This document shows, one piece after another, positions 1-9,104 of a stretch of DNA of 59,678 nucleotides (within the stretch, counting starts at the first letter, position 1; each line of letters opens with the position of its first letter). Where the stretch lies: NCBI GenBank assembly GCA_028287465.1, contig JAQBPO010000096.1, forward strand, positions 1 to 59,678, given 5' to 3'. A program made the translations under genes and the position numbers. Source of the DNA: Fibrobacterota bacterium. Lineage in GTDB: Bacteria > Fibrobacterota > Fibrobacteria > UBA11236. The notes beneath the pieces are model-generated. The model worked only from the letters and a program-made list of their open reading frames with translations. It was not told the DNA's origin and did not search any database.

Positions 1-312
1 CGACTAGGTCTCGGAGGTCTTCAGGACCTCCTCTAGCGTGAGGATGGGGCGGGTCTAGTTCTTGCCGGAGGGGTCCCCCACCTGTGCGGTGTAATCCCCC
101 ACGATCAGGAAGACGCGATGGCCCAGATCCTGGAACTGCCGGAGCTTGCGCATGACCACGGTGAAACCCAGGTGGACATCCGGGGAGGTGGGATCGATTC
201 CCAGCTTGATGTTGAGGGGAGTCCCTTTGGAGAGCTTCTTCCGGAGATCATCCTCTTCGATGATTTCCAGTACTCCCCGGGTGATGGTCTTCCAAGCGGC
301 AGTGTCCGACAT
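1..312 (-). pseudogene. tyrS: Tyrosyl-tRNA synthetase, N-terminal part, with two in-frame TAG codons at the window edge
   Basis: The reading frame begins at 312 behind a good AAGGA Shine-Dalgarno site. Its first 85 codons match the start of class I tyrosyl-tRNA synthetase, including the [13 protein letters not shown] nucleotide-binding segment and the VGDPSGKN segment. A TAG at 55-57 then interrupts the frame. Translating on gives TRPILTLEEVLKTSET, which is the normal continuation of the family, and then a second TAG at 4-6. The homology therefore runs through both stops. The enzyme would charge tRNA-Tyr in the cytoplasm. The frame leaves the window, so most of the gene is unseen. TAG is an ordinary stop elsewhere here (genes ending at 13839, 19753 and 45349), so the stops are either real lesions or sequence errors close to a contig end. 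The gene is divergent from hemJ. Confidence 0.8.
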
Positions 313-449
313 TCGTTTTCCTTCCGGCCCATGGGACCTGGTCCCGGGAACCCGGGCCTCGCCCAGGCAGCACCCGGACTCCGTTAAGGCCCCGGGCTTT
401 GATCAGGCAGCTCCGGCTAAAGTTAAAAAAAGTACCTTTAGGGCACGAT

Positions 450-977
450 ATGGGCGCTTATCCGTATATCAAGGCCTTGCACCTCGTGGCCGTGGTGAGC
501 TGGTTCGCCGGCCTGCTCTACATCGTGCGCCTGTTCATCTATCATGTGGAAGCGGCCTCCCGCCCCGAAGCCGAGCGCAAGGTGCTGGAGGCCCAGTTCG
601 GCCTGATGGAGCGCCGGCTCTGGTACGGCATCACCTGGCCCGCCATGGTCGCCACCGCCTGCTTCGGCATCTACATGATGATCCGGATCCGCGCCTGGGA
701 GGCCGGCTGGTTCCAATTGAAGGCCGTCCTGCTGTGCCTGCTCATCGCCTACCACCTGTACTGCGGCAGGATCCGCAAGGACCTGGCCCTGGGACGCTGC
801 CGGTTGACGTCGCTCCAATTGCGCATCTGGAACGAGGTGGCCACCCTTCTCCTGTTCGCCATCGTTTTCACGGCGGTGCTGAAAAGCCCCTTGGCCGCGG
901 GCAAGGGCATGCTCGGGCTCGCGGTGGTCGTCGCCGCGGCCATGGGTATCATGAAGTCGATCCGCCGGAAGCGATGA
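450..977 (+). CDS. hemJ: Protoporphyrinogen IX oxidase, HemJ family
   Basis: This 175-aa integral membrane protein matches the HemJ (UPF0093) family, which oxidises protoporphyrinogen IX to protoporphyrin IX in haem synthesis. The N-terminus carries the family signature around KALHLVAVVSWFAGLLY with its conserved His, followed by LFIYHVEA and a further Leu-rich membrane segment holding the conserved Lys (QLKAVLLCLL). About four hydrophobic helices are visible, and the length is normal for HemJ. I chose the ATG at 450. An upstream TTG at 399 would add 17 unlike residues (RQLRLKLKK...) that are absent from the family. No strong Shine-Dalgarno site is visible. The gene ends 31 nt before glpK on the same strand. 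Confidence 0.85.
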   Translation: MGAYPYIKALHLVAVVSWFAGLLYIVRLFIYHVEAASRPEAERKVLEAQFGLMERRLWYGITWPAMVATACFGIYMMIRIRAWEAGWFQLKAVLLCLLIAYHLYCGRIRKDLALGRCRLTSLQLRIWNEVATLLLFAIVFTAVLKSPLAAGKGMLGLAVVVAAAMGIMKSIRRKR

Positions 978-1008
978 ACGGGTCCACGGTATTCCCGAGG
1001 GGAGCGGC

Positions 1009-2481
1009 ATGGCAAAGGTGATCATCGCTTTGGACCAGGGAACCACGAGTTCGCGCTCCATCCTCTACGATTCCGGCCTCCGTAAAATCGACCAGGTCCA
1101 GAAGGAATTCACCCAGCATTTCCCCCGCCCCGGATGGGTGGAACACGATGCGGACGAGATCTGGGAGACCCAATGGGGCACCCTCAGCCTCCTGCTGGAA
1201 AGGAATAACGTCAAGGCCGGGGACATCGCCGCCATGGGCATCACCAACCAACGCGAAACCGTGGTGGCCTGGGACAACCGGACCGGAAAGCCCCTGGCCC
1301 GCGCCATCGTCTGGCAGGACCGGCGCACGGCGGCCTTCTGCCAGGGACTGAAGCGCAAAGGGGCGGAGGCCGGCGTGCGCCGCAAGACCGGCCTGGTGCT
1401 GGATCCCTATTTCTCCGGCAGCAAGATGCACTGGCTCCTGAAGCATGACCCCGCGGTGCGCAAGGCCGCGGCCGCCGGGAGGCTGGCCTTCGGCACGATC
1501 GACAGCTGGCTGATCTGGAAGCTCACCGGGGGAAACCGGCATGTTACCGAGGTCGGAAACGCGTCCCGCACTTTGCTGATGGATATCGAGTCCCGGGCAT
1601 GGGACAAGCGGCTGCTGAAGCTCTTCGGGGTTCCCGCGGAATCCCTGCCGGAAATCCTGGATTCGGACGCCCTGTTCGGAGAGGCGTCCCTGCCGGGCCT
1701 GGAAGGCGTGAAGATCCATGGGGCGGCGGGAGACCAGCAGGCTTCGCTTTTCGGCCACCGTTGCTTCTCCCCGGGTTCGCTCAAGAACACCTATGGTACG
1801 GGATGCTTCCTCCTGCGCAACGTGGGGAACCGTTACATCGCCCCTCCCAAGGGCCTTCTCGGCACGGTGGCCTGGACCTTGAAGGGCAAGACCACCTACG
1901 CCCATGAAGGCGCGGTGATGATCGGCGGAGCGGTCGTGCAATTCCTGCGGGACGGACTCAAGATCATCGATTCGGCGGCGCAATCCGAGGAGCTGGCGGC
2001 CACTCTCCCCGGGAACGAGGGCGTCTATTTCGTGCCCGCCTTCGCCGGCCTCGGGACGCCCCATTGGGACCCGGACGCGCGGGGATTGATCATCGGCCTG
2101 ACCCGCGGGACCACGCGCGCCCACCTTTGCCGCGCCGCGCTGGAATCGATCGCCTACCAGAGCATGGATCTGTGCCGGGCCTTCGGAGGCGGGATCAAGG
2201 CGCTGAACGTGGACGGCGGCGCCAGCGGCAACCGCCTGTTGATGCAATTCCAGGCCGACGTCACCGGGGCCGAGGTGCGCGTGAACCGGAGCCCGGAGGT
2301 CACCGCCCTGGGCGCGGCCATGCTGGCGGCCCTGGGGTGCGGGTTGATCGCCTCCCAGCGGGATTTGCTGAAGCTCGATCTGCGCCTGGACATTTTCAAG
2401 CCGGCCATGGCGGCCGGGACCCGGAAGGCCTTGGCCGATCGCTGGCATAAGGCCGTTGAGCGGAGCCTGGGCTGGGCGTAA
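1009..2481 (+). CDS. glpK: Glycerol kinase
   Basis: This 490-aa FGGY-family kinase phosphorylates glycerol to sn-glycerol 3-phosphate with ATP in the cytoplasm. The N-terminal phosphate-binding motif DQGTTSSR is at residues 9-16. The sequence also shows TNQRETVVAWD, WQDRRT, a GDQQASLFGH segment near residue 241 and the C-terminal adenosine-binding DGGASGN segment near residue 401. Length and motif order are those of a complete GlpK. The start follows a GAGGGGAG Shine-Dalgarno site. No facilitator (glpF) or glycerol-3-phosphate dehydrogenase lies beside it, so this copy may serve general glycerol salvage. Confidence 0.95.
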   Translation: MAKVIIALDQGTTSSRSILYDSGLRKIDQVQKEFTQHFPRPGWVEHDADEIWETQWGTLSLLLERNNVKAGDIAAMGITNQRETVVAWDNRTGKPLARAIVWQDRRTAAFCQGLKRKGAEAGVRRKTGLVLDPYFSGSKMHWLLKHDPAVRKAAAAGRLAFGTIDSWLIWKLTGGNRHVTEVGNASRTLLMDIESRAWDKRLLKLFGVPAESLPEILDSDALFGEASLPGLEGVKIHGAAGDQQASLFGHRCFSPGSLKNTYGTGCFLLRNVGNRYIAPPKGLLGTVAWTLKGKTTYAHEGAVMIGGAVVQFLRDGLKIIDSAAQSEELAATLPGNEGVYFVPAFAGLGTPHWDPDARGLIIGLTRGTTRAHLCRAALESIAYQSMDLCRAFGGGIKALNVDGGASGNRLLMQFQADVTGAEVRVNRSPEVTALGAAMLAALGCGLIASQRDLLKLDLRLDIFKPAMAAGTRKALADRWHKAVERSLGWA

Positions 2482-2509
2482 TCGCCTCGGTTCGGACGGC
2501 GGCGCGCGG

Positions 2510-2538
2510 GTGAAAATGCGGCCGATAAACGTTATAAT
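2510..2538 (+). promoter_or_regulatory. Promoter predicted to give a leaderless transcript of the glycosyltransferase gene
   Basis: GTGAAA (2510-2515), a 17-nt spacer and a perfect TATAAT (2533-2538). The hexamer ends exactly 6 nt before the ATG at 2545, so transcription should begin at or next to the start codon. No Shine-Dalgarno site lies between. Confidence 0.6.
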
Positions 2539-2544
2539 GGAACC

Positions 2545-3567
2545 ATGATGACGGAACCCGAAGCGGCCCAAGCCGGCAAATGGGTGGTGGTGCTGCCCCC
2601 GGAGGGCGCCGCGCGCAATGTCGGGGAAAAGGCCTGGGAAGCGTTATGCGCCATGCTGCCGGCCGGGAACCGGAAGCTCTTCGATACCAAGTCCTACCTG
2701 GACGCTTTCGATCGCCTGCTCAAGGAACCCAGCGACGACATGGTCGTCGACCTCGCCAACCAGGCGCTCATCGTCCAATGCCTTGATTTCCGGGCCACCC
2801 ATATCCTGGTCATCGCCTTGAGCCCGGTGACCCGTTTCACCGTGGACCTGTTGCGCCGCCAAGGCATGGCCCCGATCCATTGGTTCATCGAGGATTTCCG
2901 GGAAGCGAAGTACTGGAAGGAAGTCATGCCGGCCTACCGCCATTTCCTCGCCATCCAGCGAGGTCCGGTGGAAAAAGCCTGCGCGGATGCGGGCGTCGGA
3001 TACGCGTACATGCCCACCGCGGCCATCCTGAAGCCGCGCCCTTCGGTGAAATCCTGGCGCGAGAGGACGGAAGGCATCGCCTTCATCGGCTTCCCCAGCA
3101 AATACCGGGTGGAGGTCCTGGAAGCCCTGGCCCGCGAAGGCCTTCCCCTTAAGGTGGCGGGCCTGGGTTGGGAAAAATACCGGGGCGTCCTGGAGGCCAA
3201 TCTGACCGGCAGGGGCTGGTTCGGCCCCGAGGAGGCCTTCAAGCTGCTGGAGAACTCCCGCATCGGCCTGCATCTGCCCTCCGAGGATCCGGCCGCCGAT
3301 CGCGGGAACAGCCACGTGAGTCCGAGGGTGTTCGATATCCTGGCGGCTGGGTGCCTGCTGATGACGGAAGAAGCGCCCATGATCCGCGAAACCCTTAAGG
3401 ACTGCTCGATCCGGGAATTCCGTGGGGCTGCGGAAGCCGTCCGGACCGCGAAGGCCATCCTGACGGAGGGCGTCGGGGACGCCATTCTGGCGGCCAACCG
3501 GGAAGTGACCCTGCGGGACCACTCCTTCGCCAAACGCATGTCGGAAATCCTGGCCCTGGCGCCATGA
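2545..3567 (+). CDS. CgeB/YkvP-like glycosyltransferase family protein
   Basis: This 340-aa cytoplasmic protein resembles the CgeB/YkvP group, with a C-terminal Glyco_trans_1_2-type domain. The first half looks like the N-terminal Rossmann half (WVVVLPPEG, then a HILVIALSPVTRFTVDLLRRQG strand-helix segment, then PIHWFIEDFRE). From about residue 230 the text EEAFKLLENSRIGLHLPSED and then SPRVFDILAAGCLLMTEEA (near 258) is the typical nucleotide-sugar-binding end of GT-B enzymes, where the acidic pair contacts the donor sugar. Acceptor and donor cannot be read from sequence. It is a single gene between glpK and a convergent trxB. The start is fixed by the leaderless promoter signature just upstream. 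Confidence 0.75.
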   Translation: MMTEPEAAQAGKWVVVLPPEGAARNVGEKAWEALCAMLPAGNRKLFDTKSYLDAFDRLLKEPSDDMVVDLANQALIVQCLDFRATHILVIALSPVTRFTVDLLRRQGMAPIHWFIEDFREAKYWKEVMPAYRHFLAIQRGPVEKACADAGVGYAYMPTAAILKPRPSVKSWRERTEGIAFIGFPSKYRVEVLEALAREGLPLKVAGLGWEKYRGVLEANLTGRGWFGPEEAFKLLENSRIGLHLPSEDPAADRGNSHVSPRVFDILAAGCLLMTEEAPMIRETLKDCSIREFRGAAEAVRTAKAILTEGVGDAILAANREVTLRDHSFAKRMSEILALAP

Positions 3568-3569
3568 AA

Positions 3570-3595
3570 AAAGCGGCCCTGTAAGGAGCCGCTTT
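3570..3595 (-). terminator. Rho-independent terminator of trxB
   Basis: An inverted repeat AAAGCGGC (3570-3577) / GCCGCTTT (3588-3595) has extra CCT/AGG pairing in the loop. Read on the minus strand it is followed by an uninterrupted T run (the A run at 3567-3572 on the plus strand), so it best fits termination of trxB. It may also slow transcription coming from the convergent glycosyltransferase gene. Confidence 0.8.
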
Positions 3596-3630
3596 GCCTG
3601 TCCGACCGATTCCCCTACCGGAACCCGATC

Positions 3631-4578
3631 CTAATGGTGGGAAGCTTCCTCGGATTGGAGGAAGTGCTCGGCATCCAACGCCGCCATGCAACCCGTGCCC
3701 GCGGACGTCACCGCCTGCCGATAGCGCTTGTCCTGCACGTCCCCGGCCGCGAACACACCGCGTACGCTGGTGCGGGTGCTGCCCGGTTCGGTCACGATAT
3801 ACCCCTGCTCGTCCGTCTTTAGTTGGCCCAAGAGGAAGGACGTATTGGGCGTATGCCCGATGGCGTAGAAAAGGCCCTTGGCGTCCAGGTAGCTTTCCTT
3901 GCCCGTCTTGAGGTTCTCCAGCTTGACGCGCGCCAGGGAATCCGTGCCCTCCGCATCCAGCAGGACCGTGTCCCAGACCATTTCCAGCTTGGGATTGTTG
4001 AAAGCGCGCTGCTGCATGGCCTTGCTCGCGCGCAGGGTGTCCCGGCGATGGACCAGGAAGACCCTGGATCCGAACTTGGTCAGATGGGTGGCCTCTTCGA
4101 CGGCGGTGTCGCCGCCGCCCACCACCACCAGGGGCTGGTTGCGGAAAAGCGGCAGGGCCCCGTCGCATACGGCGCAGGCGGATATGCCGCGCTGCCAGAG
4201 AAGCTCTTCTCCGGGAACATGCATGCGCTTGGCGGTCGCGCCCGTGGCGATGATCACGGTCTTGGCCTCGATCATTTCGTCTTCCGTCCAGACCTTGAAG
4301 GGACGGTGGCTGAAATCAACCTTGACCACGGTCTCCGTGCGGATGCGCGTGCCGCAGTGCAGGGACTGATCGCGCATGCGGGTCATGAGTTCGGATCCGT
4401 CGATGCTCGTGAAGCCGGGAAAGTTCTCCACTTCGGTGGTGGTGGTCAACTGGCCTCCGGCGGCGACGCCCCCGGCCATGAATCCCTCGAACATCAGAGG
4501 GGAAAGGTTCGCGCGGGCGGCGTAGATGGCGGCGGTATGGCCGGCCGGCCCGGACCCGATGATGACGACTTGTTCCAT
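3631..4578 (-). CDS. trxB: Thioredoxin reductase (NADPH)
   Basis: This 315-aa FAD/NADPH flavoenzyme reduces thioredoxin in the cytoplasm. The FAD-binding GSGPAG is at residues 8-13, the redox-active CAVC at 135-138, the NADPH-binding [13 protein letters not shown] at 151-163 and the C-terminal FAD-contacting [12 protein letters not shown] near 270. The length is normal. An AGGAG Shine-Dalgarno site sits 8 nt before the ATG. Downstream is a convincing terminator, so it appears monocistronic. The region to the divergent receiver gene (4579-4763) should hold both promoters. Confidence 0.96.
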   Translation of the reverse strand: MEQVVIIGSGPAGHTAAIYAARANLSPLMFEGFMAGGVAAGGQLTTTTEVENFPGFTSIDGSELMTRMRDQSLHCGTRIRTETVVKVDFSHRPFKVWTEDEMIEAKTVIIATGATAKRMHVPGEELLWQRGISACAVCDGALPLFRNQPLVVVGGGDTAVEEATHLTKFGSRVFLVHRRDTLRASKAMQQRAFNNPKLEMVWDTVLLDAEGTDSLARVKLENLKTGKESYLDAKGLFYAIGHTPNTSFLLGQLKTDEQGYIVTEPGSTRTSVRGVFAAGDVQDKRYRQAVTSAGTGCMAALDAEHFLQSEEASHH

Positions 4579-4763
4579 GGATAAGACTCCTGTTAAGCCC
4601 AGAATTTACAAAAATTCCGCAGGGGAGGAGCGTTTGGAAGGCCCAGATCAGGCCTCTCGCCATTGCCGATCATCCGATTTCGGGCGGATTGCCGTTGGGA
4701 TTTGCTGGGTTCTTAATGGTAAAATGGAAGCCGTCCGCCTTCCGGACGAGGAATCCCTGATCC

Positions 4764-5351
4764 ATGAAAATCATGTTGGTTGAAGACGATCCGGTCACCC
4801 TGGTTCTTTGCGAAACGTTCCTGAAAGGCCTCGGCCACGACGTCACTTCGGTAGCGGACGGGGAAAAGGCCTGGTTGTCCCTCACCACAGGCGAGTACCA
4901 CCTAATCATCAGCGATTGGAACCTGCCGGGAACCTCGGGTACGGACCTGTGCGAGCGGCTGCGCGCCCGCCCGTCCCAGGAATACCCTTATTTCATCCTC
5001 ATCACCACCTACCAGGGACGGGAGAAGGTCGATGAAGCCATGAACGCCGGGGTGGACGACTTCCTCACCAAGCCCGTGGATTTGGCGAACCTGGCCATCC
5101 GCCTCAGGGTGGCGGAGCGGATACGCGACTTCCACCGCCAGATCGGCGTCCTGCACCGGCTGCTGCCGATATGCATGTATTGCAAGAAAATCCGCGGCGA
5201 TAAGGAATATTGGGAGAACGTGGACAGCTTTTTCGCCGCCCATCTCGGCGCGGACTTCACCCATTCCCTTTGCCCGGATTGCTACCTGGAAAAGGTGAAA
5301 CCGGAAATCGACGATCTCCGGGAGGGCGGAATCCAAGGAAGCGGGATGTAA
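4764..5351 (+). CDS. Response regulator receiver with a C-terminal CxxC...CxxC domain
   Basis: This 195-aa protein has a complete receiver domain at about residues 1-120: acidic pocket EDD at 7-9, phospho-acceptor D51 in ISDWNLPG and conserved K103 in FLTKP. A short linker leads to a compact tail, ICMYCKKIR at 136-144 and FTHSLCPDC at 165-173, with an intervening YWENVDSFF. The paired CxxC motifs (C137/C140 and C170/C173) suggest a metal-binding or redox module. Tails of this kind recur at the ends of receiver or PAS proteins in various bacteria, but I know of no assigned function. There is no DNA-binding domain. Only 18 nt separate it from the downstream hybrid kinase, so both are probably one transcription unit, and it is a natural partner for that kinase. 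Confidence 0.85.
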   Translation: MKIMLVEDDPVTLVLCETFLKGLGHDVTSVADGEKAWLSLTTGEYHLIISDWNLPGTSGTDLCERLRARPSQEYPYFILITTYQGREKVDEAMNAGVDDFLTKPVDLANLAIRLRVAERIRDFHRQIGVLHRLLPICMYCKKIRGDKEYWENVDSFFAAHLGADFTHSLCPDCYLEKVKPEIDDLREGGIQGSGM

Positions 5352-5369
5352 CTTTTACTCCGGGGTGAA

Positions 5370-8300
5370 ATGATCGAGAACCAATCCAATCGGAAGTCCC
5401 TCCCGGCCGGAACCCGAGCCTCGGCCGGCGCCGCGGATTGGATCCGATCCGCCATCGCGGCCGGCGCGTACGCTCTGATCTCCTTCATCGGCATCCACTT
5501 CACGAGCGGGATTGCGGGTACCACCGCGTTCTTTCCCGTCAGCGGCGTCCTTCTGGCGATGGCCGTCCTCTGCCCGCCCGGGCGTCGGACGAAATTGTTC
5601 CTGCTGGCCTTCTTAGGGAGCCTGGCGGCCCATGCAATGGGCTCGGCTTTCGGGACCGGAGCCGGCGGATTCGCGCTCGCGCCAGGATTGGCGGCCTCCA
5701 AGATCCTCGAAGTCCTGATTGCCGAGCGGCTGATGCGGCGTATGGGAATCGGCCCGGGATTCCTGAACGATCTACGTAAGACCGTACTCTTCCTTGCGGT
5801 GGCCGGTCCGATCGCCGCGGCGGTTTCGGGATTGGCGGCTGCGGCCATGATCGCCGCTTTGACCGGCGCCCCGATAACCGGGAACTGGCTCTCCTGGTGG
5901 ATGAGCCATACCGTGGGACTCGCGGTCCTGACGCCGGCAATCCTGTCCTGGCGCACCCAGGACCTGACCTGGTCCGGCAACCGGTTCCGGCATGCGGAAG
6001 GCATCGCCGCGGTCGCCGCCGTTTCCGCCGCCGCTTACGCGATTTTCGCCCATTGGCAATCCATCTGGGGGCCGTTCGGTCATCCCATGCCCATGGCCAC
6101 CCTGCCCCTGCTCCTTTGGGGGGCATTGCGGCTCGGCGTGCGCGGCTCGGCGAACCTGCACCTGATCGTATTGGCCATTTCCGCGTATTATACCAGCAAG
6201 GGCATAGGTCCCTTCATCGACCTGAACGAATCCCCGATCGAGATACTAGCGTCCATCCAGATCTTCAACTTCACGATGGCGTTCTGCTCCATATTGCCCG
6301 CGATCATGCTCCATTCCCACCTCCGCCTCCACTCGGAACTGCGGGATCGGATCGGCGACCTGAAAAAGGCCCAGAATGACCTGCGCGAGAGCGAGAACCT
6401 GTTCCGGAGCCTGATGGACTCGAACATCATCGGGGTGGCGATCGTCGGCGCGGATGAAGCCTACGAGGAAGCCAACGATGCCTTCCTGGGAATCACCGGA
6501 TACGGCCGCGCGGACCTCGGCTCGGGCAGGCTCACGGTCCGCATGCTTCAGGTGCCGGAGAACGATGCCGGATACCGCTCGATAATGGAGAGGCTCAGGA
6601 CCGACGGGAAAATCGATCCGCAGGAAGGCAAATACCTCCGCAAGGACGGAAGCGTCGTCCCCATCTACCGGGGGGTGACCCGCCTCGCTGATGGCATCCG
6701 GTTCCTGGTGGTGGCGATGGACCTGACGAGGATGAAAGAAGTGCAAACGGCCCTGCTCCGAAGCGAACGCCTCTTCCGCACCCTTGCCGAGGCATCCCTG
6801 GTTGGCACCCTGCGTTTGGACATGCGGGGGGAATGCGTGTACGCGAACCCGAAATGGCTGTCCATGGCCGGCCTGTCCGAGTCGGGCGTGCTGGGAACCG
6901 GTTGGCGCAAAGCGGTCCATGAGGAGGACAGGGGAAGGTTGCGGGCGGCCTGGGACGCGTTCCTGGCGGGCGGTGCTCCGGTCATCGGGGAATACCGCCT
7001 GCTCAGGCCGGATGGCACGGTGACCTGGGTATCCGGTTGGTCTACCGGCCTGTTCGACGATGACGGTTCCAACCTGGGGTATCTCGAGAAGAGCATCGAT
7101 ATCACCGAGCAAATGCGCGCCAAGGCGGAACTGGAAAGCGCCAAGCAATCCGCCGAGAATGCCAACCAGGCCAAATCCCGGTTCCTGACCCATATGAGCC
7201 ATGAAATCAGGACCCCTCTCAACGGGGTGATGGGGATGGTTTCCATGCTCTCGCGTTCCTCCCTGACCCCGGAACAACGGAGTTATGCGGATGTGGCGAG
7301 ACAGAGCGGGGAGCACCTGCTTTCCCTGATCAACCAGGTCCTGGATTTTTCCAAGATCGAAAGCGGGAACCTGGAATTGCAGGCCGCCGAATTCTCCCTC
7401 GGCATCGTGGTCGAGACCGCTATCGCCGCGGTGACTGAAAATGCCCAGAAAAAGGGCCTGGAGATCCTTACCGAGTGGGATCCCGGGCTTCAGGATCGTT
7501 ACCTGGGGGATTCCCTGAGGTTGCAACAGGTGCTTCTGAACCTGTTGGGGAACGCGGTGAAATTCTCGGACCAGGGGGAAATCCGGCTCTCGATCCGCAA
7601 GCGCTCGGAGGCGGCGGAGGAATCCGAACTGCTTTTCGAAGTGACCGATCAAGGACCGGGGATCCCTGACGGGATCGCCGCGCGCATTTTCCAACCCTTC
7701 AGGCAGGGCGATCCATCCCTGTCCCGGAAGGCCGGCGGAACCGGCCTGGGATTGGCGATCAGCAAGGATCTGGCGACCAGGATGGGCGGGGACCTTTGGC
7801 TGGAGAAGGGAAGGGAAACCGGCAGCCGCTTCCGGTTCACCGTACGCCTGCAATCGGCCACCCCTGCGGCGATGGAACCGCAAGAGGACGGCACGGACAC
7901 CGTAACCGCCTGGATCTCCGATTCCCATCCCGCCTCTTCTCTACAGCTTTCGGAGTGGTTCCTGAAATGGGGCTACCGGGTCGAACAATGCCCCATCGGG
8001 GAAGACCTCCTCGTAAGGCTCGAAACGGCGTACCGCGAAGGAACCAGGCCTTCCGTGATTATCGTATCGATATCCGGGGAATCCGGCGAGGAAATCCCCG
8101 TGCGGCTGCTGGAAGGCTCCCGGCGGATGGGGATTCCCGTCTTCTTTTCCGTGCCCTTCATTTCACAAGCGCAAGGGACCGGCTATCTGCGGGCCGGGGC
8201 GGCCGGTCTTTTAACGAAACCCTTCCGGGCTTCGTCGATCCTGGCCTCCATCCGGGAAGCCGTCCCGGGCCGGGCCAAACCGGGGATTTCCCGGCGCAAC

Positions 8301-9080
8301 CCCGAGGACGATCGCCTCGCCACCGCTCTGAATCCCGATCCGCGCATCCTGGTCGTAGACGATCATCCGACCAACCTGCTCGTTGCCTCGACCATGCTCT
8401 CGAAATTGGGATGCGGCGTCGATAGGGTTTCGAACGGGACCGCCGCCATCAAGGCGATCCAGACGCTACACTACGATGTCGTCCTCATGGATTGCCAAAT
8501 GCCCGGATTGGACGGGTTCGAGACCACGGCCCGCATCCGCGCCCTTCCCGCGCCCATGGGGAGGATCCCCATCGTCGCGCTGACTGCGCATGCGGTGGAC
8601 GGAGTCCGGGAAAAATGCCTGGCCGCGGGCATGGACGACTACCTTGCGAAGCCCTTCAGCCTCGAGGCCCTGCATGGAACCCTCAGGCAATGGATCGGTT
8701 CCCGGAACCATGGCCGCGCGTCCGCCGGCATCGATTGGACCAGGCTCGAAGCCTTCGACGACGGCACGCCTAACGGACGGCTGGCCTTGCGGAAATTGAT
8801 CGCGCTTTTCCTCGACGCCTCACGCAGCGACCTCGCCTCGATCCGCGAACATGTCCTGGCGGAACGTCCCCAGGACCTGGCACGCAGCCTGCACCGGCTG
8901 AAAGGAGGTTGCGGAACCGTGGGCGCCATCGCCATGACGGAGCAACTGAAGCTCATGGAGAGCAGCCTCGCCGAGGCCGATATCGGCGCCTGGGCGGGTC
9001 TGCCGGGGATGCTCGAACGCCTTGAAACGGAATTCGGGGTAACCGGCACATTACTGCAGGCGAAAATGCCCCGGGATTGA
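5370..9080 (+). CDS. MASE1-type hybrid sensor histidine kinase with two receivers and an HPt domain
   Basis: This 1236-aa inner-membrane phosphorelay kinase starts with a multi-helix MASE1-like sensor (about residues 20-310). Two PAS domains follow (about 335-455 and 460-585), then HisKA with phospho-acceptor H611 (MSHEIRTPLNG) and an HATPase_c (about 715-830) showing NAVKF, DQGPGIP and GGTGLGLAIS. The next domain (about 845-965) has a receiver fold pattern but no phosphorylatable Asp. A normal receiver follows (acidic pocket VVDDH near 994, D1041 in LMDCQMPG), then an HPt domain with H1175 in SLHRLKGGCG. Phosphate can pass H611 to D1041 to H1175 inside one chain and then to an external receiver, either the upstream 195-aa protein or the convergent NarL-type regulator. 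A GGGGTG Shine-Dalgarno site precedes the ATG. Confidence 0.93.
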   Translation: MIENQSNRKSLPAGTRASAGAADWIRSAIAAGAYALISFIGIHFTSGIAGTTAFFPVSGVLLAMAVLCPPGRRTKLFLLAFLGSLAAHAMGSAFGTGAGGFALAPGLAASKILEVLIAERLMRRMGIGPGFLNDLRKTVLFLAVAGPIAAAVSGLAAAAMIAALTGAPITGNWLSWWMSHTVGLAVLTPAILSWRTQDLTWSGNRFRHAEGIAAVAAVSAAAYAIFAHWQSIWGPFGHPMPMATLPLLLWGALRLGVRGSANLHLIVLAISAYYTSKGIGPFIDLNESPIEILASIQIFNFTMAFCSILPAIMLHSHLRLHSELRDRIGDLKKAQNDLRESENLFRSLMDSNIIGVAIVGADEAYEEANDAFLGITGYGRADLGSGRLTVRMLQVPENDAGYRSIMERLRTDGKIDPQEGKYLRKDGSVVPIYRGVTRLADGIRFLVVAMDLTRMKEVQTALLRSERLFRTLAEASLVGTLRLDMRGECVYANPKWLSMAGLSESGVLGTGWRKAVHEEDRGRLRAAWDAFLAGGAPVIGEYRLLRPDGTVTWVSGWSTGLFDDDGSNLGYLEKSIDITEQMRAKAELESAKQSAENANQAKSRFLTHMSHEIRTPLNGVMGMVSMLSRSSLTPEQRSYADVARQSGEHLLSLINQVLDFSKIESGNLELQAAEFSLGIVVETAIAAVTENAQKKGLEILTEWDPGLQDRYLGDSLRLQQVLLNLLGNAVKFSDQGEIRLSIRKRSEAAEESELLFEVTDQGPGIPDGIAARIFQPFRQGDPSLSRKAGGTGLGLAISKDLATRMGGDLWLEKGRETGSRFRFTVRLQSATPAAMEPQEDGTDTVTAWISDSHPASSLQLSEWFLKWGYRVEQCPIGEDLLVRLETAYREGTRPSVIIVSISGESGEEIPVRLLEGSRRMGIPVFFSVPFISQAQGTGYLRAGAAGLLTKPFRASSILASIREAVPGRAKPGISRRNPEDDRLATALNPDPRILVVDDHPTNLLVASTMLSKLGCGVDRVSNGTAAIKAIQTLHYDVVLMDCQMPGLDGFETTARIRALPAPMGRIPIVALTAHAVDGVREKCLAAGMDDYLAKPFSLEALHGTLRQWIGSRNHGRASAGIDWTRLEAFDDGTPNGRLALRKLIALFLDASRSDLASIREHVLAERPQDLARSLHRLKGGCGTVGAIAMTEQLKLMESSLAEADIGAWAGLPGMLERLETEFGVTGTLLQAKMPRD

Positions 9081-9104
9081 TCGTGCGGGAGGCCCGTCGA
9101 TCCG

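Noticed and set aside
1-58. UAG reassignment to an amino acid, suggested by in-frame TAGs in tyrS
   Set aside because: TAG ends the genes at 13839, 19753 and 45349 at positions where their proteins are complete, so it is a normal stop here. The two tyrS sites would also need different residues.
949-2571. 540-codon open frame on the minus strand
   Set aside because: It is opposite glpK, whose protein family is certain. The antisense frame has no recognisable domain or ribosome site.
6246-7928. 560-codon open frame on the minus strand
   Set aside because: It is opposite the PAS and kinase domains of the hybrid kinase, and its composition is that of a shadow frame.
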